Positions 22,074 through 33,428 of a stretch of 64,000 nt of DNA are shown in pieces; within the stretch, counting starts at the first letter, position 1, and each line of letters begins with the position of its first letter. Location: positions 4,960,001 through 5,024,000 of the forward strand of contig OX442323.1 in assembly GCA_949358305.1 (NCBI GenBank), in the 5' to 3' direction. The translations under genes were made by a program, and so were the position numbers. The DNA comes from Strigamia acuminata (lineage: Eukaryota > Arthropoda > Chilopoda > Geophilomorpha > Linotaeniidae). Below the pieces are notes generated by a model that saw only the letters and a list, made by a program, of their open reading frames with translations, had not been told where the DNA came from and made no database searches.

Positions 22074-22799
22074 GTTTCAGTTCCGGGTGTGGCTTTTTTA
22101 TTGCTTCTTTTGTTTTTCATCAAAGCGGTTTTTTGTGTTTCGTTTGGTTTTTTTGGGCGTTTTTGGGCGTTGGAGCGACGAAAAATAATAATTGGTTGGT
22201 TTGGTTTGGGTGTTTATTATTTTTGGTGTTTGCGCGAGTGGTTTGAGATGGTTTTTGGTTTTGTTTTTGTTGGAGAAAGGATGTTGCAATAAAAATCATG
22301 AGACGAATGTTTTATTGTTTAGATTGTAATTTAATTGTTTTGGTGATTAAGAGGCCTGGCGTGGCTGCAAAATAAGGTAGAGGGTTTTGATTTTAGGTCT
22401 GGAGGTTGTTTTAGACTGATAATTGTGTGTTTTGGTGTTATAATGATTTATTTAGTGGAAATACAATGCAGTAGCGAGTAAGAAGCAATCTAAGCATGAG
22501 ACAAGGAGGAAAGTGGCAGGTTGGTTTTCAATAGTATCAATATTGTTATATTTTTGGGTTTAAATTTGATTTTACTCAAAAGTTTTGACTTTTTTTTTGT
22601 TAAAAACTTGACATTTTTATTTCTTACACTTCCATGCCATTGGGCTATTGCATATTGTTTCCAACTGCACATTTCAGCTGTGAAGTGTCTCAACAGTGTT
22701 GCAACATTTGGCAAATATTCCAACTAAGTGATTGCAGTGAATCATTGAATCTAAGATCATAAAGACTAATTTAAAAGTAATTTTCTTTTTTCTTTTTTC

Positions 22800-22896
22800 A
22801 GGAGAAAAGCTGTGTGTAGTTTCTATAGAGATGCCCTCTACTCTTTTCGCAAAGCATTTTGGCCTTTTCGCCATCTGTATTTTTATGGTTTGCCTC
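22800..22896 (+). pseudogene. Truncated copy of DUF229 gene 3 exon 1
   Basis: The acceptor tail, leader and start match 33400-33492. The ATG is at 22831 and the frame reads MPSTLFAKHFGLFAICIF before similarity stops after codon 22. No further exon of gene 3 follows. It marks the right end of the duplicated block behind copy 1. Confidence 0.75.
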
Positions 22897-22919
22897 ACAC
22901 ATTTTCGTGGACAGCATAT

Positions 22920-24500
22920 TGTGACGATTCTACTTTTTAGCTAATTTATTAACTAATTAGAAAGAGATTTATCGGTTTATACAAGACGTTGCTACATCTA
23001 GCAACAACCTAATCAAGATAAGCTACGGAAATCTTTACAACGTGAATATGTGAACAAATAGACATAACTTACGATTTTGTGTGACATAACATTTATTAAT
23101 CATAATAACAAAGTTGGGGTTCTGAGCGCGTGTAAACGGGCGGCATCAACTGGTTGAGGATCCGGGCGAAGCCAGAGGGATACGGCTGACTTGCGGCATC
23201 GTCACAAATAACGCTACGGAGACGTATTCGGTCCCGCAGCACGCATATCTAATAATACGAAGAGTCCTTCGTATTTGGAAGGAATATTCTTTAGAATATT
23301 CTCAGATTAAATAAATACAAAGTGATTAGTATAATACAACAATTTATTGTTATATAAATATTAATTGGGCGGGGACCGTCACGACAGTTGAGAGAACTGT
23401 AGCGGGAGTTGTTGAGACTCCATCCGCCAGCATGCCTTACGACTACAAGATCTCGTGATCAGGAGCCGAGTATTTGTTTGTAAACGACAAGTTGCTATCG
23501 GTGGTACCAACCACCGAGTAAACATTTCTATGGACTTGCCAATACAGGATTACCAACACCCGAGTAGTTGTTTAGCACAGTATTTCTTGTATACCGCTCA
23601 CGGGCTACTATCCCGGCGTATGTTCCTGTAAATAGGCTCTTTACCGACCGCTAAGTCACGGAAGGACCTATGTTAAGCAATTCGCCCTGAGAATACAGTT
23701 GTCCATGTTTGTTTCGTGCTCGGGTGGGACTTCCCGCGCACGTGCTCTGGCAGAGCATCTGACCTATGTCCAGGGAATTGCTCAGATAGATGCGACTATC
23801 ACCGATCATATAGATTGGTATTTGTTTAACGGGTTAATCATCCCGTGCATGGATGATATACTAAGCCACCGTACAGAATCTCGCTGCTCCTTAGAACAGC
23901 AAGCTAAAGTTACGGGGTCATTTCATGTATTTAACATGTCTATTACCGGAGTTAGCCTTCCCGAAATAGCCCTACAACAACAATAACAATATAGTATTAA
24001 TACTAATTGTGGAGAGCTGAGGAGGCCTGATGTGTCGATAGTGAAAGTGAGATCAAACGATAACAACAATTCAACTACAGACAATATAGACATATTCAGT
24101 TATCAAGCCAAGGAGGGAACTGGTTGGAAAACCAGAGCTTATATAGTTCTTGAGAACAATCAGATTGGCAATAGCCAATTGGGTGCCTGAATCGATGGAT
24201 TCGAGGATCACTAGTCCGGACCTAATATAAGACTGGGTTCGGACCTAATATGGAATTGGGTCAAGAAGGGTCCGATTGGTCTCCTTCGAAAGGTAAGTAA
24301 ACTTGGTATTGATTTGATAGAATCAATATCATTAAGTAAATAATACTTAGTTATGTTTAATAAAATAATTATATTTTATTCACCTTGTCAAAGTAATGAT
24401 TTATCATAACTCTTAGCTTTCTCGGGTTTGAACTGCGCACGTTATTTAAACAGCACCATCTAGTGTGAACATTGTTTAATACGGGTTTATAACTGTCACA
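22920..24500. mobile_element. Probable solo LTR
   Basis: Begins TGTGAC and ends GTCACA (TG...CA ends), with ATAT directly outside both ends as a 4-bp target duplication. No gag or pol is present. The 95-codon frame at 23699 is not similar to anything I know. The insertion lies at the breakpoint just after the gene 3 fragment. Confidence 0.5.
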
Positions 24501-25484
24501 ATATTTTAGCAAATTGGGATGCTGTTGGAATAAACAAAGATAAAAATCATAATATTGACTTGTGTGTGTGACATGCGGCTTAAAGCGGAGTGATACTCAT
24601 TTTACAAAATGTATTATCATTTGCAAACCAACAACACGCAAAAAGTATTACAAAATGCATTCTCGTGAAACCCAATGCATTTCTAATTGCAATATAATTT
24701 CAACGTATTTTTGAAACTTATTGGAACATGTCAAAAATCATGAAATTTTTGTAAGAATTTCCATGGGGCAATGGAGAAAATTGGTCTGGAAGGAGTTATG
24801 TGTAGTCCGATTGCAATTTAGCGATTAGAAATGATGCAAGTTGTTTTATTGTGGTTGAACTTTATTGCTACCGACGAAATAAAAATTAATTTGCAATAAA
24901 TAAAAATTCTCTTTTGTTCGTAACAATTTATTATTCCGTTTATAGGCAATTTTGGCTGATTTATCATTGATCCAAGCCGTGCCACTGGTCAAACCCTTTT
25001 TCAATTTAGTTGATGAAACCACTACATAAATTTTTTCTCGAAACAACCAAAAGTAAGAGAATCTTTTTAGTAGAAATTTTCAATGGGAAATGTACGAAAT
25101 GTTTTGAATGAAATGGAAACAAATTAATAGCTTTTTTAATTATACTTTTAATTATAAATTCCTTTTATATTGCACAAGCCAAGCGGATGTAACTATGTTA
25201 CGAACCTACCGCAAAAACCGCAAGAGTTAGATGTCTGAAAGTTTGGAAACTGTCATGTTAAAAACCCCCCAAACCAAGTTTCATTGTACAAGTATACAAG
25301 TAAATAGAATTCCAATTTTCCAATTTTGTTAGAGTTTTTTATTTCTTTTTTGACAATTTGTTAAATGAAATGTGTGCAGATGGCATTTGTTTTATTGTTT
25401 GGTTTGATTGGTTTTGGATGGAAACACAAGTTGTGGTTTGATTTGTAGACTGTTAGTGGGTTTTTCTTTTAATTTGGAGAATTA
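24501..25484. other. Non-coding spacer before DUF229 copy 2
   Basis: AT-rich sequence with no gene, motif or repeat that I can name. From about 25485 the block homologous to 785-967 begins. Confidence 0.5.
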
Positions 25485-25946
25485 AAGTAATTTAGATGGT
25501 TAATTTAGTTGTGTAAGTGGTTGGCAACAGAGGTAAGCTGCAATAAACACACGAAAAATTAAGATGCAAAGGTGAGATGCTTCAAGCTTATTGAATGGGA
25601 AGGGCAGAGTTTTATTTCAAGAAAAACTGCTATAAAATCAATTCGGAAAATTTATCTACGCTGTTTGAATTATACCACATTTGACTGAACACTAAACCGG
25701 ATGAACAAACGCAACCGGAAGTTATGGATAGCAACACGAGGGAGTGTTTTTACAGCATCTTTTAGCTGAGGAGAAAATTGTGCAAAGGTTAATGGAACCA
25801 TGGAGTCTTATTGAGGTTGATTGAAGATGGAATTTATTTTTAAAATGGTTTTATTTCATTTTATTTATTTTTTTGAGGGTTGGTTTTTGAATTTTTGGTT
25901 GTCCATGTGAAAATCCCGGTTATTTTGTTTTTCCTAATTATTGTTT
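25485..25946. other. Duplicated upstream block of DUF229 copy 2
   Basis: 25485-25668 matches 785-967. It is joined directly to 25672-25946, which matches 3718 to about 3990. The 2.75 kb that separates these blocks upstream of copy 1 is missing here. Confidence 0.7.
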
Positions 25947-27001
25947 TGTCACGTCGTATTCGACTTTCTAACAATGGTTTTCGGAAATTTAGAATTTCCA
26001 GGGTTTGTGATACCAGAAAATGTGGGTTCGTAGGCGCCGCAACTCTTAAAACTTTGCCGGGGGTGGTAGCTAGGTTAAGACAGCGTCTATTCGTGAAATC
26101 TGTATTTTATGGGTGCAGGATATCAGCCCGGGCGCTTCGCAAAATGGCGAACGTTGATATTCGTATTAAGATCGTAATATCGCTTTTCACTATGGGAAAA
26201 TGTCGTCACTCGCTCAGCGTACTTACGAAGAGAATATTTCTTCTCCTGGACACGCGCAGACGTTGGGTGAACGCCCGTACAGGTGCCAAACAGCAGAGAA
26301 ACCGTTGAGAAATGAATGAGAACACAATTGAGACGGTTTAAATTCAAATGTCCAGGTTGAGGAGGAAGTCACAGTCTTGACATAAAAAGTATGACGAATT
26401 AAGACCGTCGAATACGCCGTTTCTCCAGTAATTTGTACGCAAAATATGGGCAAATAATAAATATTGTGGTTAAGTAGCCAACCATGAGAATTCGGGCTGC
26501 ACAATGACCATATGCGCTAATGCGCAACATAAATCGCACTCTGAAATCTCCGGTTAAGACAGGAGATGTTGACTCGTCAAAGGCGAAAATTATTCTGAGT
26601 ATTTTAAGTTGTCTGATGTAACAAGTCACCTCTGATCACATGTCAAAGGCCAAGTCAATTCCCAACAGGGAATGGGCAAAAAACAGGTGACCAGGGGTGA
26701 GATATGCAAATTTAAGGCGCGAATGCATCGAGTCTTGGCAGAATTCTCACAAATTGTCTGGATGGGGTGATTAAAAACCAGGAAAGTTAGAGATAAATAA
26801 TAAAAATAAAAGAAATAAAATAATAAATTTAGAATTGGATAAAATAAAATAATTTAGAGAAATTAAAATAATTTAGAGAAATTAAAATAATTTAGAGAAA
26901 TTAAAACAATTTCCTAATTAAATTGGGAAAAATCAGAGAAAAGGCGCAAAATGCGCTTAAAATTTTGAAAATTTCTACTGTCTAAAGTCAGGACCGTGAC
27001 A
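25947..27001. mobile_element. Solo LTR in the leader intron of DUF229 copy 2
   Basis: 1055 bp starting TGTCACG and ending CCGTGACA. GTTT flanks both sides (25943-25946, 27002-27005). The leader of copy 1 runs through the same point without the insert and so gives the empty site. It is not similar in sequence to the gypsy LTRs at 8010 and 20059. Confidence 0.7.
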
Positions 27002-27050
27002 GTTTTTTATTCTCGCAGGTTATGATGACAAATAATACAGTAGAAGTTGC

Positions 27051-30000
27051 ATGGCCAGCATGACAAGAGTGTTTTTTGGCCTGAGCGCCGTTGGTTTATG
27101 TTTTTTGTTCCTGCTGTTTGTTATTAGAGATGGGTATTTGGTGTTTGATAGTGGAAGAAGTTTTAATGTGCCAAATGTGGAGCCACAATATAATGGGAGG
27201 ACTGGATTTTTGGTGAGTGGAAATTAATTAAAAGTAGGAATTTAAAAAAAAAATTGGTCGATTTAATGTGATTAGCAGCAGGAAGTGGAGAAATGATTTT
27301 TTTTTTCATTTTTATGTAATTTTAATTTTTCCAATTTATTTAATTATTTTTTAGGTCGATACAAATGGCTGTCAGATTCCTGAGTTTAGTCCCTTCGATC
27401 CTACAGTTCGTGTTTTGTATCGCTCGCCAGGGCGCCTTAGCTGTCCAGGGAGATCACCCTTGGTGGTTGCTAATAGGACACACATAGCAATTTCTGTGAA
27501 AAATATCAAAAGTCATTACAAAGAAAAAGAGGTTGATTGTGGATATAAAAAGTTGTGGAGAAAAGATAATGGAAAATCTGACAATAGGTAATAGTTGTTT
27601 TTAGTAGCAATTTTTACGATTTTTATTTTTATTTTTATTTTTATTTTTATATTTTTTTTGAGAAATTGATGAGGAATTGTTTTAATTCTGGGAGTTCTTG
27701 GACTTTGATATGTGGTGTGCTGTGTTTTTAAAAGAAATGAGAAAAGTGCTTAGTGGTGGGTATCCAATTGCAGTTTTATTTTCAATGCACTTTTGGGGTC
27801 AACAGATCAGAAGAAAAAGTGAAAACTTCTGTTTAAGAGTGTTGGGGGCAGCCACTTGTTCTATTTCAATTTCTACACTTGAGATTAGATTAGATTTGTT
27901 GTAAAATATAAAATTTTAATTTTCTAAAAAATTAAATTAATGAAATTTTTTAATTTTTTTTTAGATATGCAATGGATCCCAAAATTACACCTTTCTCAGG
28001 TGCTGTTCGAGTTAAAGATGACTTCCTATATGTGGAATGCACTTTAAAGAAAAAGAAGATAATTTTCAGAGATTACCTTACATTTATTCAGGTATTATTG
28101 TGTACATATATCCCAGGTGACAAGTATTGCTTCAAAAAATGCAAATAAGGTGCAGAAATCAACGTATTTTGTGGAGAAATGATTTTTGTACCAAAAAATG
28201 CAATCATGAGTGCAAAATTAATTTTTGAGAGACCTCCAAGCAGGAGGTTTTTCGGAAGACGCTGCCGAACTGTACATGGCCGGGTGGCGCCCAACAACCG
28301 TCACAGCTTACCGTATTACTCCACTTTAAGCTGCATGCTGGTGTAGTTCGAGTTTTACCAGCATGCCGGTAAACCCCGTTTTTACTGGCTTGTCGTTTCA
28401 AGTGAATACGAATATTTTTCAATGAGAATTGAATCAAAAGATATTGAAATAGCATTTTTAGATGTGCAAAATGTAGGAAATTGGCCTAAATTTCTATAAA
28501 TTTATCCAAATTTTAATAATATCATATTACCCTGCTTATTGCTGCATGTCGGTATAGTGCGAGTATTTTCGGCATGCCGATAAACCCTGTATTTAACTGC
28601 ATGCCGGTGTAAGTCAGTCCGAATTTTTTTTTAAATTCTAATCCCAAAACATGCTTAAAATGCATATTTAGATGTCCAAGATGTAGAAAAAAAGACTTTT
28701 TGAGCGAGATTTGAAAAAGATGATAAACCCATGCCCAACGGCATGCGGCAATAAGCGGGGTAAGACCGTAACCTTCAGAATATTAAGAAAACTCAAATTT
28801 CTGGCCCAAATTCCAATATAATTAATTATTCATCCAAAAAACAAAAAACAAAAACAAAACAAGTAAACATTTGTAATGCAGGGAAGCATTACATATTAGA
28901 CTTCTAAACCCCTTCTACACTTTTCTTCGATCATTTCGGTTAGTTTTTTTAAAATATTTTTTTTTTGAAATTTTCCACCCAGTTGTCCATTTACTTTACA
29001 TTACATTACGTTTCGGTCACGGCTTCCGCCAGGTGGCGCTCCGGTTTACTTATTATTTTGCCGTAATTTGCTGTTTTCTCCCTTTAAACTACATTTAATT
29101 AAAAAAACTAACGACGCCATCGTTTTCAGCGCCAAATTACACTTAGGAAATCTTATTGTTGAGTTTTAAAAATCAGTCTTTTTCAAATTTCCCACCAAAT
29201 TTGCCATGTGGTCGCCGACTTTGGTGGATCGTAATGGTACTTTTTCTTGACCAAATCGTAAAGTAAAATATGGAGGCAGGTGCAGATTTTGATTTCCAGT
29301 CGAATGAGACTGGTTTCAAAATTCACAAATCTCATTTCGAGATAGAAATCAGCATTTTTTGGTTTGCGACGAACATTTCTGCTTCCATTATAGCTTACGT
29401 GATCCGCCAGGTGGCGCTGTTTTCCATTACATTTCGCCGTAATTTAGCATTTTCTCCATTTTAACTATATTTAATGCCAATTTCATATTTATAATTGGAA
29501 AGTAGACAAAAAACTGCACCAGAAAAGTCTACTTTCCAATCGTCTGATTAATTTTTTAATTCATTTAGTTGGGATATTACACAAACCGGAAGTACCGGAA
29601 GTAGAAACATTACATTCATGTCACGGGACCGGACGTTGAAGACGGACAGACAGAGCCGTTTCATTAGACTTTCTAAACATCAGGTTTAGAAGTCTAAAAC
29701 CAGTCTTTTGACTTATACCGGCATGCCGGTATAAGCATTGCATTGAAATTTTCAAAAGTTGGTAAACCCATGTACAAGGACATGCAGCTTAAAGCGGGGT
29801 AATACAGTACACTGCAGGAATTAAGCGGTGGCAAGGCTTTCCGGATAACGGGCCGCCTACTAACGATCAGGGAACTGCAATGCAATTTGTTTTAGTGCAA
29901 CGGCAACACTGATCATTTATTTGTTGATGTTATACAATTGCATTTTTGCAGGAGAAATCGGCGGTGGAAAAACGGTGCGACAAGAACTACAAAAAATGGG

Positions 30001-32284
30001 TGCGAGAAACGAAAGGCGTAGTTCGCGAACGACTAAGTGTGACATTCGTCGGCTTGGATTCTATATCCCGTCTCAACATGCTACGGCACTTGACAAAGAC
30101 CTACGCGTACCTGAGTAGTTTTGACAGTTTCATCGATTTGCACGGATTCAGCAAATTGGGTGACAACACTTTTCCTAATATAGTGCCATTGCTGACCGGT
30201 TTATTCGTGGAAGAATGTTGGAACTGGACTCTTAAACACAAATCCCTTAATTATCTCAACTTGGTTTGGAAGCATTTTAGTCAGCGTGGCTATAGGACAT
30301 TGTTTGGTGAAGATGCAGCCAATAAAGCAACGTTTAATTCCGTCAGAGCGGGTTTTCATAATCAGCCAACTGATTATTATTTGCGGCCAATTTCATTAGC
30401 GAATGAAAATTCTAAGGTGCAGAAGAGCAGCAAAACTCACTGCATCAACACTAGAAGTGAAGCTGAATTTGTTCTTCAGTGGTTGACTGATTTTTTAAAA
30501 GTTTTTGAGGTAATTTTTTGAGTGTTTGCAATTTTTTTTAATCTTTTGAATTTTTTTTTAAATCTCTTGAATTTTTTTTTAAATCTCTTGAATTTTTTTT
30601 TAAATCTCTTGAATTTTTTTGAATCTTTTGAATTTTTTTTAAACCTCTTGAATTTTTTTAAATTTTTTTAAATTTTTTTGAAGTTTTTGAAGTTTTTTGA
30701 ATAGTTGAATTTTTTGAATCTTATTTTTGGTCCAAAAAATCAATTTTTGGTCCAAACAATCAATTTTTGGTCCAAAAAATCAATTTTTGGTCCAAACAAT
30801 CAATTTTTGGTCCAAACAATCAATTTTTGGTCCAAAAAATCAATTTTTGGTCCAAACAATCAATTTTTGGTCCAAAAAATCAATTTTTGGTCCAAACAAT
30901 CAATTTTTGGTCCAAAAAATCAATTTTTGGTCCAAAAAATCAATTTTTGGTCCAAAAAATCAATTTTTGGTCCAAAAAAATCAATTTTTGGTCCAAAAAA
31001 ATCAATTTTTGGTCCAAAAAAATCAATTTTTGGTCCAAAAAATCAATTTTTGGTCTAAAAAATCAATTTTTGGTCCAAAAAATCAATTTTTGGTCCAAAC
31101 AATCAATTTTTGGTCCAAAAAATCAATTTTTGGTCCAAAAAAATCAATTTTTGGTCCAAAAAAATCAATTTTTGGTACAAATAATCAATTTTTGTTCAAA
31201 AAAATCAATTTTTGTTCAAAAAAATCAATTTTTGTTCAAAAAAATCAATTTTTGTTCAAAAAAATCAATTTTTGTTCAAAAAAATCAATTTTTGTTCAAA
31301 AAAATCAATTTTTGGTCTAAAAAAATCAATTTTTGGTTCAAAAAATCAATTTTTTTTTAGAAAAGCTCTTACAAAATTTCTTATCTCTTCCCACAGAAAA
31401 AGCCAACATTTGCATACGTCTTCAACTCTCGCCTTACACACGACTACTTAAACAACGCCGGCCTCGCGGACCAACCTTACTACAAATTCTTCAAAAACTT
31501 CATCGACTCCGGCTACCACAACAACTCCGTGCTCATCTTCTTCAGCGACCACGGCATCCGCTTCGGCAAAATCCGCGACACATACGTGGGTAAAGTGGAA
31601 GAACGAATGCCCTACTTCTTCCTCCTCTTCCCGCCCTGGTTCCCTCTCAAATACCCTCTCCTCTGGCGCAACGTCCAAATCAACAAACACAGGCTCGTCA
31701 CACCCCTCGACGTCCACCAAACCCTCCAAGACATCCTCAACTTCACCGGCGAAACGCGTCCGGCAAACGTCTCCCACCGCGCCATCAGTCTCTTCCGCGA
31801 AATCCCCGCGGACCGCACGTGCGAGGACGCGGCCATTCTACCCCATTGGTGCACCTGCCACGTCAAACATCCAGTGCCTATTAATTCCACCCGTGTTACC
31901 CAGGCGGCGGGACAGATCATCACTGCCATCAACGATAAACTGATGGAAGAGACGCGCAACTGCGTCGAGTTGACGTTGGACAAAGTGATGGATGCGCGCG
32001 TGAGCGGCATCAGCGACGTTCTGCTCAGGTTCAAAGACAGCCACAAGGAGGTGATCGGGCGCAAAGTGACGTACGGGAATCGGGTGGCGGGCATGTCGGA
32101 TTACCTCGTCACCATCTCCGCGGCGCCCAGCGGGGGGCTGTTCGAGGGCACCGTGAGGCACTTCGAAGCGAGTGGCACGTACGAAGTGATGGGTGATATC
32201 AGTAGGATTAATAAATATGGCAACCAGTCTGCGTGTATCAGCAATGCGAACTTGAGGAAATTTTGTTATTGCCACGCGGGTTGA
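27051..32284 (+). CDS. DUF229 alkaline-phosphatase-like membrane protein, copy 2 (5 exons)
   Basis: Exons 27051-27212, 27355-27587, 27965-28091, 29952-30509 and 31397-32284 have exactly the sizes and phases of copy 1 and give 655 residues. The anchor helix, GLDSISR, DNTFPN, FFSDHGIRFG and HWCTC blocks are all present. By eye there are 1, 6, 0, 10 and 3 amino-acid changes against copy 1 in exons 1 to 5. Several exon 4 changes hit positions that copy 1 and gene 3 share: ATFNFVKAG became ATFNSVRAG, and ECWNET became ECWNWT (the N-x-T sequon is kept). It may be under relaxed constraint, though no stop or frameshift is seen. AATAAA lies at 32499. The leader intron holds a solo LTR. Confidence 0.87.
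28896..29697. mobile_element. Insertion with TTAGACTTCTAAACC inverted ends, intron 3 of copy 2
   Basis: The left end TTAGACTTCTAAACC and its inverted match at 29683-29697 bound about 800 bp that the same intron of copy 1 lacks. Two diverged internal blocks share ccgtaattt and tttctcc words. I see no gene and no clear target duplication. Confidence 0.45.
30724..31350. repeat. Large 20-21-bp minisatellite, intron 4 of copy 2
   Basis: About 30 units of caatttttggtccaaaaaat with small variants (aaacaat, tttgttcaaa). The 20-21-bp period is not a multiple of three, so all three frames read repetitive peptide. These are not genes. It lies directly upstream of exon 5. Confidence 0.93.
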
Positions 32285-32756
32285 GTTTCAGTTCCGGGTG
32301 TGGCTTTTTTATTGCTTCTTTTGTTTTTCATCAAAGCGGTTTTTTGTGTTTCGTTTGGTTTTTTTGGGCGTTTTTGGGCGTTGGAGCGACGAAAAATAAT
32401 AATTGGTTGGTTTGGTTTGGGTGTTTATTATTTTTGGTGTTTGCGCGAGTGGTTTGAGATGGTTTTTGGTTTTGTTTTTGTTGGAGAAAGGATGTTGCAA
32501 TAAAAATCATGAGACGAATGTTTTATTGTTTAGATTGTAATTTAATTGTTTTGGTGATTAAGAGGCCTGGCGTGGCTGCAAAATAAGGTAGAGGGTTTTG
32601 ATTTTAGGTCTGGAGGTTGTTTTAGACTGATAATTGGCATGTTTTGGTGTTATGATGATTTATTTAGTGCAAATACAATGCAGTAGCAAGTAAGAAGCAA
32701 TCTAAATATGAGACAAGGAGGAAAGTGGCAGGTTGGTTTTCAATAGTATCAATATT

Positions 32757-33169
32757 AGGTGCGTTCAATTCTAAATGGTTTTCCCCGTTTTCGTCGTTTT
32801 CGCCGTTTTCCTACACCGGATGTAGACGCATTTGACGTCACATTTCGGAAATCAGTTTTCCTGAAAACCGTTTTAATGAAAATCAGAAAATCGTGGTTTT
32901 CGTGGTTTTCAAATCGTTTTCCCGGGGCGCCATTTTGTAATCGAATAGATCGGCGGTGGAAACACACAAAAATTTAGGTTTATTGAATTTATTAGTATAA
33001 TTATTATGCCTTTAAGAACGATCGAATGCGGCCAATTTTCGGGCGCATTTGCGCGTCGAATGAGTCAATTTTCGGCCGGATCTGTGCTCAATGTTGAAAA
33101 CCGTTTTCATCGTTTTCGGAAAACGATAAAAAACGGTTTTTGAAAGCTATTTTAGAATTGAATGCACCT
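32757..33169. mobile_element. 413-bp MITE between copy 2 and gene 3
   Basis: The ends AGGTGCGTTCAATTCTAAA and inverted AGGTGCATTCAATTCTAAA are flanked by ATT on both sides. The corresponding place after copy 1 (near 22536) reads straight through with one ATT. The size of the duplication would suit a PIF/Harbinger-type element, but no transposase is present. Confidence 0.8.
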
Positions 33170-33428
33170 ATTGTTATATTTTTGGGTTTAAATTTGATTT
33201 TACTCAAAAATTTTGACTTTTTTTTTGTTAAAAACTTGACATTTTTATTTCTTACACTTCCAACTGTACATTTCAGCTGTGAAGTGTCTCAACAGTGTTG
33301 CAACATTTGGCAAATATTCCAACTAAGTGATTGCAGTAAATCATTGAATCTAAGATCATAAAGACCAATTTAAAAGTAATTTTCTTTTTTTTTTTTCAGG
33401 AGAAAAGCTGTGCGTAGTTTCTATAGAG

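Noticed and set aside
23699-23986. 95-codon frame
   Set aside because: Lies in a probable solo LTR, has no recognisable domain and no splice context.
30705-31451. Long plus-strand frames reading repetitive NQFLVQK-like peptide
   Set aside because: They follow from a 20-21-bp tandem array that is open in all three frames and lie inside a well-supported intron.
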